Of a stretch of 64,000 bases of DNA, positions 43,075 to 55,076 are shown one piece after another. Position 1 is the stretch's first letter. Each line of letters opens with the position of its first letter. The notes below the pieces were generated by a model. That model saw only the letters and a program-made list of their open reading frames with translations. It made no database searches and was not told the origin of the DNA. The DNA is from Megalonaias nervosa (taxonomy: Eukaryota > Mollusca > Bivalvia > Unionida > Unionidae), in the NCBI GenBank assembly GCA_016617855.1, contig JAECUM010000847.1:1-64000 (forward strand). Direction: 5' to 3'. The position numbers were made by a program, and so were the translations under genes.

Positions 43075-43400
43075 ACATACCCCTTATGAAGGGAGACAGT
43101 GAAAGGGTGTACACAGTACACAGATAAGGTACAGATTAAGCTCAGAAAAAGCAAACAGGTTAATGCTTATGCAACTAGAGGGGGCATCTTATGAGGATTT
43201 TGATTTCATTAGAGATCAAACGGAGTGGAACGGGAAGAAAGAGAGATGGATATTAAAGTCCTGTGTAAATAATAAACTGCGGCAATTTCCTTCCCCTTCC
43301 ACAATCATTTTTTCTACTGACCCCTCCCCCAAATTTTGGTGGCAAGGGGAAAATTCCCTTTTCAGATACAATACTGGCAGCACCTCTGTTACAGGGGCAT
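43075..43400 (+). repeat. Dispersed repeat, copy 1 (second copy at 48,590-48,900)
   Basis: Collinear with 48,590-48,900: GTGAAAGGGTGT, CACAGATA, GATTAAGCT, AGGTTAATGCTTATGCAACT, AGATGGATATTAAAGT and a final CCCCTC/GGGGAAAATTCCC segment. About 75% similar by eye. Open frames in both copies read alike, but have no known domain. Confidence 0.7.
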
Positions 43401-44779
43401 ATTTTATTGGAAAAGTTATTTATCATGGATAAAGATACACAGTTTTACAGAAAATGTTTGATCATTTAATATCTTCATTAGATTCTTGATAATAATACAT
43501 TTGGAAAATATCTGGCTTACAGATCATACCATTCCAAGCTAAGCAACACATTAACTATATCTTTTGACTTGTTTTAGTAACAAAAAATAGTACTAAAACA
43601 TCATGAACCCAGTGAGAGTAGATTCCCCATGGACAAAAGAATTGACATCGCTCTTCTGGTCAAGCTAGCACTAAAGAAACTAGCAAACAAGCACCAATAT
43701 GGTACACTGGCCCACATGGACCAGTCATAGACAATGCATCAGTGCATGTAGATCCCAGTACTGGCTATGGTGATATATTCCTAAATAGCCAGTGCTGGAC
43801 CTTCGCAGCAGACATTAACCAGACTAGTGCTGCATCCACTCCAGTCCTGATACTATCTTGGCTTGTGCCCAGTGTCACTAGGACAGGTGTGCACAGTGTC
43901 ACCAGGACAGGGTACACTGATAAGACTTCCTGACATACCTAGACTGAGATCCAGGCTAAGGATAGTATCCAGTACCCAACCACACCACTTCCAGCCCTGA
44001 TGCATATTGCAAGTGGCACATGATTTGATCATCATGACTGCTGTGATAGCAATATGGACTTTCTTGAGGTAAAAATCATGTATTGGTCACCTTCTGGATC
44101 TAGCAGCAGAGTTTTCCAGGAAAATTCCACTTTCTTCTCACTAGCTGAAACAATGACACACACTGGTTTTCCACCCCATCCCAGAAATCTTCATCCTTGT
44201 CTCATATCAAACCAGTACCTCGAAAAAATATTTCTGTGAACCAAGTGGTTGACAGAATTGCTTTGGTAAGAAAGCCTGCCTCAGTAGAAAGCTGTGAGAG
44301 GAATGGGTTTTTTTTCCTATTGTTTTGAGTAGAGAAATATCTCTCCCTTAAATTTCTCTGTACCACAAATAGCTAACTTCGTCCTATGGCTTCTGGAGAA
44401 GTTAGTTCCTTTCAGAGTCAAAGGTTACTTTCTATGATTTCTGATATCTTTTGCTATCATGGAAGGGAAAACATAGACCAAAACAAAGACCTCTCCAGCC
44501 TTCCAGCCAATTTTGATTTGACTGAAAACCTTCACCTAAACCATTGGTAATAGCATAATGATTGTTCAGTTTCTCTTCATGAGCACTATGGTTTTCAGTG
44601 CTATGAATAGGCTTCTGTTTGTCAGACATTACTTTTTTTTAAAAGTATTGTCTTCTGTGGAACCTTCATCCCAAGAGCATCTTTAGGACAACTTTAAAGC
44701 TTTGAAGTAGTACCTGAAATGTACTGAGCTGATCAGAAGAAATGACATTTCCACTCATGCTCATTCTTCCTGGTTCCTT
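43401..44779. other. Intron, nothing firm recognised
   Basis: A short internal tandem CCCAGTGTCACTAGGACAGG / CACAGTGTCACCAGGACAGG sits at about 43,868-43,912. Some of this may be eroded DIRS sequence given the recombinase relic that follows. Confidence 0.4.
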
Positions 44780-45020
44780 CAGGTTATCCTTCACCCTACA
44801 AGGAATTAACCCAAGACAGGATGAATTTCTTAGGCATATCAGCTCATAAGGTCAGAGCAGTCACAACCAGCATGGCATTCCCTTGAAACTATTCCATGAC
44901 TGACGCCATTGAAGCCATGGAATGAAGGTCACATGACATTCTTCAGCTTCTGAAAGACCTGTCATCCAAAAGAGCAAACTTTTACCTAGTGAAACCTAAG
45001 TCAGCAGTGCAACAGCCACC
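44780..45020 (+). pseudogene. DIRS-like tyrosine recombinase C-terminus relic
   Basis: In one + strand frame with two TGA stops: NFLGISAHKVRAVTTSMAF (44,824-44,883), then a DAIEAME stretch, then RSHDILQLL and RANFYL. This is the C-terminal half of a tyrosine recombinase as used by DIRS elements: H-x-x-R box (HKVR) and, about 40 residues on, the nucleophile Tyr after a W-R-S segment whose Trp codon is now TGA. Same orientation as the RT relics at 38.6-40.0 and 60.3-63.7 kb. Confidence 0.6.
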
Positions 45021-45557
45021 TTCCCAGGTCACTCAGCCACTGGATTTGTAGAAGGAAATTTTTTTCTTAAGAATGCATCCATTCACTGATCTGTGCTAAC
45101 CCTAGAACATACCAGATATGGGAGCTGAAGCTGCTTTGCACTTGTTAGGAAACCAGAGCAAAAGCCAGCTACATAGTAAGGGGATGTCACCCCCTCCATC
45201 TCTGACCTATTTTCCAAACATATTATGATCAGACAATGTATTTGGAAAAGAAGCTAATTATTGGAGTTAAATGTGTTTATTCTATAAAACTTGCGAGATC
45301 ATAATATGGGTACTACCTCCAATGTCCTCCTTGCAGTTAACCTCTGGAAGCATGCAGTTCAGAAACAAGCCTAGTTCTAAAACAAACTGAGAAAAGTGGT
45401 TCACACTTTTGCTTCCATGGGCTCGATTGATGAGATAGTTCATGTTTTTTTAATGTACTATGATTGTGTAAATATTATCAAAGAAATGTATTAGACATTT
45501 TATAAATGGCTTCTCCAGTATGATTTGTTCTTAAAATGGTTTAATTATCTTTGTCAG
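45021..45557. other. Intron end, nothing recognised
   Basis: Acceptor TTTGTCAG at the end (45,555-45,557). Confidence 0.5.
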
Positions 45558-45802
45558 GAGACAGCATTGGAAACTCCAGAATGGGTGTAAAGAAGGCAGG
45601 AAAGATTAGAAGGCAAGGAGAGGATACATATGAAGATTCCCAAGAGGGCAGCCTTCAAAATCAAGAGAACTCTCCATTCTTATATGAAGAAATGGAGGCT
45701 TCCCTTTACTACAATGAATCAACAAGGATTGCTGTAACAAATTTCTTTGAAACTGTGAAAGGTAGAAATCGAGATGACGAGGTCTACAGTAAAGAGTTTG
45801 AG
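45558..45802 (+). CDS. Exon leading into the phosphatase domain, GC donor
   Basis: Acceptor CAG at 45,555-45,557; 245 bp in the phase set by the preceding exon. It encodes a cytoplasmic linker (GVKKAGKIRRQGEDTYEDSQ) then STRIAVTNFFETVKG and DEVYSKEFE, which is the usual N-terminal lead-in of receptor phosphatase catalytic domains (x-F-x-x-E-F). The protein homology resumes exactly at 56,354 with SLPKGM, so the exon must end after GAG at 45,802, where the intron starts GCAAGT. That is a GC-AG intron with an otherwise perfect donor. Reading on to a GT at 45,922 would add about 40 residues that do not fit the family. Confidence 0.82.
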
Positions 45803-47376
45803 GCAAGTATGGATAAAATACAGTCTTTATGTTGTCATAAAGTATTGAATAAAGGTGAAAGAATAATGTTTCTCAATTATCAACTCAAGAAGAGTTTCTA
45901 TGGAAAGCCCTGTCATCAGCAGGTAGTGGTAAATTTTTGTCTGGCGCATTACTCATTTTCAGTCAGATTTGCCTTTTTATGGAAAACCATTTGGTTCTTA
46001 CTCATTTTGAATCAAATTAATTTCTGATGGGAAGAACCTTTGGTTGTTGGCAGATTAATTTTGTTAGGTTTGCAATAATGGTTATTTATTTCTTGGTTGA
46101 TGCAGTATTTTGCAAAGATATGTAGGTATCTTCTGGCAATGATAGCAACATCAAATTGATGTATTTTGAGTGAAAATCACATACATTGGGATAAATCAGT
46201 GGTTCCCAACCTCAGGTAACCACCCAGATCAGGCTCATGGGGAATCCTTAGTAGGGTCATTCATGGAGGATCATCAGAAAAAATATAAGACTGAGGGTCA
46301 GGAAGCCCTGCTGGTGGCCATTTTAGAGACACAGCAAAAATAGGTTGGGCTCCACTTGGGTAAATAAGAGTTTACAGGTAGGTCATAGCGTTTCATTGGA
46401 ACATTTCTACAGAAATTGCCATAGTCCATCAACTATAAGATGAGGTTTGTAAACAATAAATATTATTGTGAAGAAAACTTTTCCCTATGCTCAGGTTGGG
46501 ATCATTGGTATTTGAGGAGGTGCATGTGATGTTTCAAAGACGTGTTATAAACATCTGAATGTGCATAGCGTACCTGTTTACATTCTGCGATGGACTCATT
46601 AGGTCTGTTTATTTACATTTTACATATTTAACTTGACATATTTATTCTAATTTAGGCATCCCTTTCAGCCTTTTTTAAATTTGGGAGTGCCTATATTAAG
46701 TTAAATTTGACAAAGTTTCAATTTTGAGGGCACCAGCCTGGAAGGTTTTAGGTTTCTTAGATTGATAAGTACAATTTATTAGATGCTAAGAATGATGATA
46801 ACTGCATACCTATATGTACATACATTACATAGTTCTTAATAGCATGAAAAATGACCTATACTGACAATGACTCTTTGTGGTTTTCATTTGTCCATCAGCT
46901 TACTTCTTATGTTCAATGTGATCAGTGCCATCCAAATTCCTGTCACCACACTGTCATTACAATACCTAATCTTTTAGTTGTTAAATAACTCTTGCAAAAG
47001 GTTATATCAGTTTTATTTGAAAAATGTTTAAGATGCATATGTTTTTCATTGAATTGTCTTGGGTGGTAACTATCAATCACTCCAGGGTGTTAAGCTTCTG
47101 TGTTTGAAGCTCCTTGATAGAAGCCACATATTGCTCAATTTCTGGTCAGTCTGATGGTTGGGACAAAGGAACTAAGATGCCAGGTACCAAATAAAGTATC
47201 AAACAGATATTTCAGTACTTTTAAATATAAGAGAAAATAAAATTCACATGAACTCACTTTATATTGCATGTTTTGTAAATTTATAAATGAAGTATTGTTC
47301 TTCACCTAGTAGCTTCCGTTCCTCAAAACATCACTTTAAATGCATACTTTCTTATAAGTTGATTTCGGCTGCAAAT
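45803..47376. other. Intron, nothing recognised
   Basis: AT-rich, no repeat family identified. Confidence 0.5.
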
Positions 47377-47632
47377 GGGGCCCTGAGTGGCCGAGTGGAC
47401 TAAAGCGCTCACCATTACGGATCACTGCCGTCTCACCTCTGTCTGCATGGGTTCGAGTCTTGAGCTTGGCCAATGTGGGTATGTGAGAAAGCTTGCCAGT
47501 AGCTTCTTGTGGGTCGGTGCTTCTTTCCAGGGTTTTCCTGGGTTCTTCCTCCACCATTTATGCTGGCTGCCATGTGTAGCCTATCTTGTGCTGAAAAATG
47601 GCATTTAACCCCACAATAACAACAACTGCAAA
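47377..47632 (+). mobile_element. tRNA-derived SINE, family 2, copy b
   Basis: Head GGGGCCCTGAGTGGCCGAG and box B GGGTTCGAGTC (47,449-47,459) as in a Ser/Leu-type tRNA, body with GTGGGTATGTGAGAAAGC, TTCTTCCTCCACCA and TGCCATGTGTAGCCTATC, tail (AACAAC)n. Confidence 0.88.
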
Positions 47633-48589
47633 CAACATAGACCCTGATCCAGAGATGCTCACAGGTATTGTGTGATTCACGCAAAATTTGTATGACTTTG
47701 GAAAGCGGTGACGCGTGAGAACTCCCGCAAAGCAATTTCAACTCGAGCATATGAAAGTGTTCTCTGCACAGTATACAACTTAATTCAGCTGTTCACCCTT
47801 AAAGTACTTGTAGAAATGGTAAAAATATTGAAGTGCTTTTCGTAACATGTATTTTGTCATAACTGGTGACATATCTGGTTTCTTCGGGTTAACATGAATG
47901 TTTGTTAATCTGAATTTGATTGGCACATTGGGCCCTGTAACAAGCATTGTGTCGAAGTTTGAACCTTGCATAAAGGAAGTTTTACAAATACTTGTTGATA
48001 ATACGGGCTATCGAGATGACTCAAAATGGCCAATTCCCAGGATTGTTCATCTCTAGATGTTGATTTAGTTGGGCAAATGCTGGCAGATTATAGTAATGAA
48101 GGCAATTTATTTTTAAAGTATTGAAGTGTATCAGATTATATGAGCTGGAAAAGTATTAAAGGAGATGCCAGTGAGTGCTTTTGAACCCCCAAAAATGGTG
48201 TTAAATTTGAATCCATGTACATGCTAGATGGACCAAAAAAGACGGCATGACGGTCATCCCTTCATTTCAGTGGTATTTCAAGATTAACTGTAGAAAAGGC
48301 AGACAAGCAAGCCAAATTAAAATCCAAACAATTTAAAAGTAGATTGCACTTTTCAATTCTTTTCTAGTCATAATTTAGCCCAGTGGGATCATGTGCTACA
48401 AACTATATAGCCCTAATATTAAGGTTATGATAAATCTAATAAATAAGAATCTAACAATGAAATTAAAAAGTAAAGATATTTATGTTATTAAAATTCCTTT
48501 GTTTGAACAAGTAGACTAGGGCATTAATGGACCTAAAAGCCTAATACAATTTATAGAATAGTAAATCTAGCATAGTAGAGTATGTTAGT
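47633..48589. other. Intron, nothing recognised
   Basis: No feature recognised. Confidence 0.5.
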
Positions 48590-49100
48590 GAAAAATCCTT
48601 TTGAGCTGTGAAAGGGTGTTCTCAGTACAGAACAATATTCATGCACAGATAGGAAACTGATTAAGCTGAGAAACAATGAACAGATTAATGCTTATACAAC
48701 TGGAGGCGATGTCTTTTAAAGATTTTGAGTTTATTAGGGGTCTTACAGAGTGGATGAGGAAGAAAGATAGATGGATATTGAAGTGTTATGTAAATAATGA
48801 AGTATGGCCGTTTCCCTCTCCCCCTCAGTTTTGTTCTACTCCCCCCTTATTTTTGGGACAAGGGGGAAAATCCCCCCCCCCCCCATCCTTATGTTAAAAT
48901 CCTGGGAGCATCTCTGCTGATCTACATCTCATAATATGTGGGCAGATCAAGGTCTGTGTTTTCCTCTCCCCCTCACTTTTGTTCTACTCCCCCCTTATTT
49001 TTGGGACAAGGGGGAAAATTCCCCCCTTATGTTGAAATCCTGGGAGCATCTCTGCTGATCTACATTTCATAATATGTGGGCAGATCAAGGTCTGTGTTTT
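48590..49100 (+). repeat. Dispersed repeat, copy 2, with a local tandem duplication
   Basis: 48,590-48,900 matches 43,075-43,400. From about 48,811 a block of about 145 bp (CCTCTCCCCCTCA, TTTTGTTCTACTCCCCCCTT, then CTGGGAGCATCTCTGCTGAT) occurs twice in tandem, the second copy ending near 49,100. A following GATCAAGGTCTGTGTTTT block is also found in diverged form near 55,890. Confidence 0.75.
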
Positions 49101-50041
49101 TTTTCTATTGATTACTCCTAACAAAGAGAGATTAGCCCTCACAAATCAAAGTGACCATCTGTCAGTGCTTTATGTGATGTCAGATCTGTGTTTGCAGTTG
49201 GATCCAGAGTGAGCCAATACAGTACCAGCAATGTGTATTTTTTCCCAAATCCTCAAAATTTGATACCCATGAAAATAAATTAATTAATATTATAGATGAA
49301 AGAAGTTTTTGTTTTGGTCAGCATTATTGATAAATCAGCTTGTAATGTCCAGTATGCCCAACTGCAGCTTTTCCATTTAATATCACAGTTCATTATGAAA
49401 ATCATCAATACTTTAAGAAAATAATTAACAAAAAAGGTTGAACAAGATGGTCCTCATAATCAGAGATTTAGAATTAGATTTCTTGGTACAAATATCTACC
49501 CTTTTTTTATTTAGCATGGTACTAAATTAGAATAAATGTGGTACATGTACATCTCTTTCTCATATTTCTATTGTGTCACCTTAATGGTACCATTACAGTG
49601 ATCACCATGTATCCAGACCTTTATAATATATAGTTAGATAATTCTAAACATCTTTCAGGTTAGATTAAAACTTTGACAAATCACATTATGAGGCTTTTTC
49701 TTCATAAAACTCAGTTGTAATCCATACTTAAATCTCAGTGGGCCTTAATAGAGCACTGATAATTCATTCAGTGTGCATCTCTCTTGTCCTAGGTTTCATC
49801 CCAAGTTTCATCATGTGCAAAAGTATATATCCAAGACTGATGGTTATTTTTCTTCACTTGTTTCCTCCAACTCCAACACCACATTAATCTTCCATTTTTG
49901 AGTGAATCATTTTGATTGGCAGAACTTGTGCAATCAACATTGACTCAAGCTTGCACTCAGTTCAATTGAAATTAATAATATTAAATACCTGTAAAGAAGC
50001 AAACTTATTCACATACATGAAGTTGTAATCATTTAAGACTA

Positions 50042-50043
<2 letters not shown>
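49101..50043. other. Intron, nothing recognised
   Basis: No feature recognised. Confidence 0.5.

Positions 50044-50139
<96 letters not shown>
50044..50139. repeat. (CT)n-(AT)n compound microsatellite
   Basis: About 34 CT units followed directly by about 14 AT units. Confidence 0.97.
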
Positions 50140-50140
<1 letters not shown>

Positions 50141-50439
50141 CAGGGGGAGGTGGGGGATGTACTTTAATTTTTTGTAGCTTGGTACTAGCTCCATGTAGTA
50201 ATCAATATAGCATCATTGTGCATGTACATATGTTTGTCTATCTGTCTAAAGTATGGATTAAGGTCTGTTTAAAAGTCATTGAGATCGTGCTCATTGCTAA
50301 AGTTGTTACTTTCATGCTAAATTAAAAGTGGACTCAACAAAAATGGAGTCTCTTGTTTTCTGTTAGGGGTTGGGTTCTGAACCTTTCTTTGTTTTCATTT
50401 TGTAGCTCTACTAGTAATAGACCAGAATAGCTTATGGGA

Positions 50440-51280
50440 TGGTCTGTTGTTCATCCTAAACATCATCTGTCATACGTTGTCTGATCTTTGTCCATCAGTT
50501 ACACAAGTTTGTTATCACTATCTTCCTGAACTACTTCAAGTACTTTTAGGATTGCCATGAAATTTTACACACATTTGTCCCATGGTCTTGTTGGTCTTAA
50601 ATGAAAAAGGCCTGCTCAGACATCCATTATGGTCATCATTGCAGCCATCTTAAAAATCTTGTTATCCCTACTCCTGTATATAAGGCCATATCAACTTTGG
50701 GTTTTCATTAAAAGACTTCCTATGATGTATAGTTGGTCCTAAATGAAAATCATAAAGATCTCATGTCCAATATGGATGCCATGGCAGCCTTTTTGAAAAT
50801 CTTATTAATGACTACTCCTCCTCAATGGATGGCCATATCAACACAGAGTTTTCACTAAAAACACTTCATATGATATCTTGTCTGTCTTAAATGAAGATGG
50901 TGCCTGTGTGAATTCCAAAATGGCCACCATAATAGTCATCATTGGAAATCTTGTTGTTGCTACTCCAACATGGATAGTCGTATCAGCATGTTGTTTCCCT
51001 GAAAGACTTCTTATGATGTCTGGTTTGTCCTGAGCAAAAATTGCTCTGATCTGATTTCCAATATGGCCACCACCATGGAAGCCATCTAAAACTCTTATTA
51101 TGGTGCCAATATAAATTCTAATCTGGCCACCATACAGCAACCTACTTGAAAATCTTGTATTGCTATGGATGGTTATATCAACATGGGGTTTTCACTAGAA
51201 GACATCTTATGATGTCTAGTTGGTCTTAAGTGAAAATGGTGCCAATCTTGACACCCAATATGGCCACCACTGCAGCAATG
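50440..51280. repeat. Degraded intronic satellite B, left part
   Basis: About six diverged units of 120-135 bp with versions of AATATGGCCACCAT, GCAGCCATCTTGAAAATCTT, TTGCTACTCC, GGATGGCCATATCAACAT, GGGTTTTCACTAAAAGACTT and GATGTCTAGTTGGTCTTAA. The array resumes at 53,295 after an insertion. Confidence 0.8.
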
Positions 51281-53294
51281 GGGGTGCTCACCAGTTATTA
51301 TATACTTTTGAGAGAGTGACATTTGTAAAGTGAAGTTGTTTGCATTTAAAACATGCACAGTGGAGAGAATGTTGGCATACCTCTATGCTACTTTGATGTA
51401 ATGTGGCTGACATTTCTTTGGATATTGCACTTTTGGAAATTGTAAATGATCTTAACACACCGCTAACTAAGATGACTGCCCCATGTGCTCCAAAAATCAG
51501 CCTGAATTTGTCTAAAGTACACTATCCTTGGCAGCTATTAAAATAGGGAAAATGAATTTTGCCAGACTAGACAATACCAGCTTCTGAAAGTGCAATGAAT
51601 GAATTACCAAATATATAAAATGTAAAAAAAAAGTTATCCGCTCATTTTTTTTTTTACAATTTACCTCTGAAGTTCAGGAAGTGAAAATGGCAAGTGGAGC
51701 TAATACTTTTTTGAAAGGTGCACATCTGGAGTAAGGCCAAGCTGTATACTCTATAACCCATATTACACCCATCAATCATACACCAAAATAAAGAGGATTA
51801 AAGGTTCTTTGAACAATACCTAAGATATACAAGGTCTTTTTTAAATAGCCAGTATAACCAGTGAGGAAACCGGGGGAAATTCTTTTTCTTTAAAATTCTA
51901 ACCCTATGCAAAATACGAAACTGTAGAGCACCACTCTAAAACAAATATAAAAATGTATGCAATTATTTTTCTTATTTTCATATCATTATATATGATGTTC
52001 TGAATAAAATGGTACATTAACATTGATTTTATGCATGAAAATAAGCTAATTATGCTTATTTTGCTCTTGCTTACATAATTTGCCATGTGGCATGTTTGTG
52101 TGAGTAGTGACCTTAATTATGGGGAAATTAGAAGTCTTAAAATAAAGGAATAAAGTCAACTTAAATTTAAAACTGTTGCATGAAGTGAAGGAAATACATG
52201 TATATAGTGACAATGTCTCTTTTCATTTATTTGCAATGAAATTGAAAAATAAAAGATGACAAAGCAAATTCACTTTCTTCCATAGTAAAGAATAAGCAAA
52301 TATTTTCCCCTTTGACCTTTATGAAGCTCATCTGTTCCATCACTTTTCAAACTGTAAAATATATTGTTGACATCTCAGGAATAATTATGGCTAGTTTCAT
52401 GTTCCTGTCTTTCAGAATAACACTGGTTGCTATGTTGACAAAATGCATTGCGCATTTTTAAAATAGCTCACTTTTTGTCATGGGGGGGGCTGTACTTGTT
52501 TGAGACTCTGTCACTAACAAATACTGTTCTTTTGGGGGGAAATAAAGGAGAATTATTCAAAAGAACAGTTTTGATGCTTGTGACTTAAATATTTCAGCCA
52601 TACATTCAAAATTAAATCATAAAACAATAATACCTATGTGCTCTTTAAGGGGGCACTCACCAGTTATTATATACTTTTGAGAGAGTGACGTATGTTAGGT
52701 GAAGTTGTTTGCATTTAAAACATGCACAGTGGAGAGAATGTTGGCATACCTCTATGCTACTTTGATGTAATGTGTATATGACATTTCTTTGGATATTGTA
52801 CTTTTGGAAATTGTAAATGATCTTAGCACACTGCTAACTAAAATGACTGCTCCCTTGTGCTCCAAAAATCAGCCTGAATTTGTCTAAATTACACTATCCT
52901 TAACAGCTATTAAAATAGGGAAAATGAATTTTGCCAGACTAGACAATACCAGCTTCTGAAAGTGCAATGAATGAAATAAAATATATAAAATGTAAAAAAA
53001 AGTTATCCGCTCTTTTTTTTTACAATTTACCTCTGAAGTTCAGGAAGTGAAAATGGAGCTAGTACTTTTTTGAAAGGTGCACATCTGGAGTAAGGCCAAG
53101 CTGTATACTCGATAACCCATACTACACCATTCAATCATACATCAAAATAAGGAGGATTAAAGGTTCTTTGAACAATACCTAAGATATACAAGGTCTTTTT
53201 TAAATAGCCAGTATAACCAGTGAGGAAACCGGGGGAAATTCTTTTTCTTTAAAATTCTAACCCTATTCAAAATACGAAACTGTAGAGTGCCACT
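51281..53294. mobile_element. Composite insertion: two 0.65-kb direct repeats around a 0.7-kb middle
   Basis: 51,281-51,935 and 52,649-53,294 are near-identical direct repeats flanking unrelated non-coding sequence. Each repeat has its own inverted termini of the form GGTGCTCxxCAGTT (copy 1) or GGCACTCxxCAGTT (copy 2), so each looks like a MITE. The whole unit interrupts one satellite B monomer: left flank ends GCAGCAA, right flank starts CTTGAAATTTTGTTATTGCT, which are adjacent in uninterrupted monomers. No coding capacity. It may be a dimeric DNA element, or less likely an LTR-type element. Confidence 0.75.
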
Positions 53295-53640
53295 TGAAAT
53301 TTTGTTATTGCTACTCCATAATGGAAATGCCATATCTTGAAAATATTGTTATCTCTACTCATCCCAAATGGATGGGTATGTCAACATGGGATTTTCACCA
53401 ACATCCTTCTTGTGAAACCTAGTTGGTTCTGAATGAAAATGGTGCCAGTACATCCAGTATGGTTTCCATAATGTCTTACAATCTTGTCACTACTCCCCCT
53501 GAATAAATGATCATTATGACATGGGGGTTTTCTTTGAAAGAATTTTATTGATGTTTTACTTTGTCCTTAACGAAAATGGTGCCAAACTGACAACCAATAT
53601 GTACACCACAGTAGTGTATTGTTATTGGTGAAGAATATCA
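53295..53640. repeat. Satellite B, right part
   Basis: Continues the 50,440-51,280 array with the same motif set. Confidence 0.75.
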
Positions 53641-53819
53641 TCAATGGTCTCAACACTTGACAGCTAAAAGGAAGAAATGGTCTTGCCTTGAATTCCTGGA
53701 AATTCTTTTCAACCAAGAGAGTGTCAGTCCATTAGAGCGACCCTTTTTTTAAAAACAATTCGGTATGCTTTGTATTATGTCTGCCATAAGGCTGAATGTA
53801 TTATATTATGATGTATTTC

Positions 53820-54420
53820 TATGCATCTGGTGTTCATCCATCTGTCATTCTGATTTCATTTCCACACAATGCCTCAAATTTTCTACAGTCTACAGTTGCC
53901 GAGCTTAATGGATGGCTTGCACATGGGATAAGGAAGAAATGATTGACTCTGGGGTTAAAAGGTGAAAGGTTACTGTGACTGAAAGAAGAAAAATTGTCTC
54001 CACCAGTAACAATCTACAGTTATCAGCCTTTATGGATGACTTGTACTTCGTATAAGGAAGAAGCCTATTGATTTTTGGGTCAGAATGTTTAAGATCAAGG
54101 TCACTATGACAGAAAGAACAAAATGGTTTCTGCACAGTGCTATTCTAGAACATAGTCCTGGACAAAACATTGTAGATGGCTTTCATATGGGGTAAGGATG
54201 AAGCCTTCAGGTTCTTGGTTAAATAAAAAATAAAAGGTCAAGGTCACTGTGACTGAAAGAAGAAAGGTTGTTTCTGTCAGAAATTTCAGTTATTGACCAA
54301 ACTTTGTGGATGGCTTGCACTTTCATGTAGAGTAATAAAGAAACATATAGATTCTGGTGTCTGAAAGTTAGCAATGCAAGTCCAATTTGAAAATAATAAT
54401 CTCTGGACATTAACTTTAGT
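53820..54420. repeat. Degraded intronic satellite C with GGTCAAGGTCACTGTGAC motif
   Basis: Three to four diverged units of 125-145 bp, each with GATGGCTTGCAC, GGGATAAGGAAGAA and AAAAGGTCAAGGTCACTGTG or variants (best at about 54,233; weaker near 53,960 and 54,095), followed by ACTGAAAGAAGAAA. Similar motifs are widespread in bivalve introns as I recall. Confidence 0.7.
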
Positions 54421-54752
54421 TCAAGAAAACTGCAGTTATGTTTAATGAGACCTGTTGGTTAATAATCTCCACTAGTACCACTCTTGCTATTCTGTTGTAT
54501 TATTCAAAAATATGATGTTCTACCTTCACATTCCAGGTAGGTTTAAATGGAATATGTGTGGATAGTTTGCATAATGTAAGTTAACTAATTTGATTTGTAA
54601 AGGAGACATATTATTTAAGTTTGATGTTGGCTTCAAGTTTAGAAGTTTCATCAACAACAAATAAGACCATTTTATTGTGTTCTAGTTTTTCTGGTAAAAA
54701 TTGTGTTATATTTGGATCTAGTATTTGTCCCAGCATTATAGGAGAATGAATG
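54421..54752. other. Intron, nothing recognised
   Basis: No feature recognised. Confidence 0.5.
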
Positions 54753-55076
54753 TGAGTGTTTTTTTTATTTTTAATGCAGCTTTAACAGTTGGAGTCATAT
54801 CACTGTGATGTCTGCAGTATGGCAGTTTATAGTGATGTCTAGCACTAGATCATCATGCTGCAGATGTGTGGCATCATGTCCCGCCCAGTCACATTATCCT
54901 GACACCAGGCTGATCAATCCTAACTCTAACCTTTTAATGCTGAGTGCCAAGCTAGGCAGCTGCTAGTATGCTAGTACCATTTTTAAAAGTCTTTGGTATG
55001 ACTCTTTAGAGGTTTGAACCCACAACCTCCTTCATTTGAGGCAGAGACTCTAACCACTAAAGCCACCAGAGTGGCC
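54753..55076 (-). mobile_element. tRNA-derived SINE, family 1, copy d
   Basis: Minus-strand copy with complete head: box A-like GGCTTTAGTGGTTAGAG and box B-like GGGTTCAAACC at its right end, then the shared body (GGCAGTTTATAGTGATGTC, CATCATGTCCCGCCCAGTC on the + strand). Confidence 0.88.

Noticed and set aside
45803..46027. Extension of the phosphatase exon past GAG to position 46,027
   Set aside because: The added residues do not fit the phosphatase family and homology resumes exactly at the next exon if the GC donor is used.
47377..47460. tRNA gene
   Set aside because: Boxes A and B are present but the cloverleaf is not complete, and the sequence continues into a body shared with other SINE copies.
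51281..53294. LTR retrotransposon with two LTRs
   Set aside because: Repeats do not start TG and end CA, there is no primer-binding site or polypurine tract, and each repeat has its own inverted termini.
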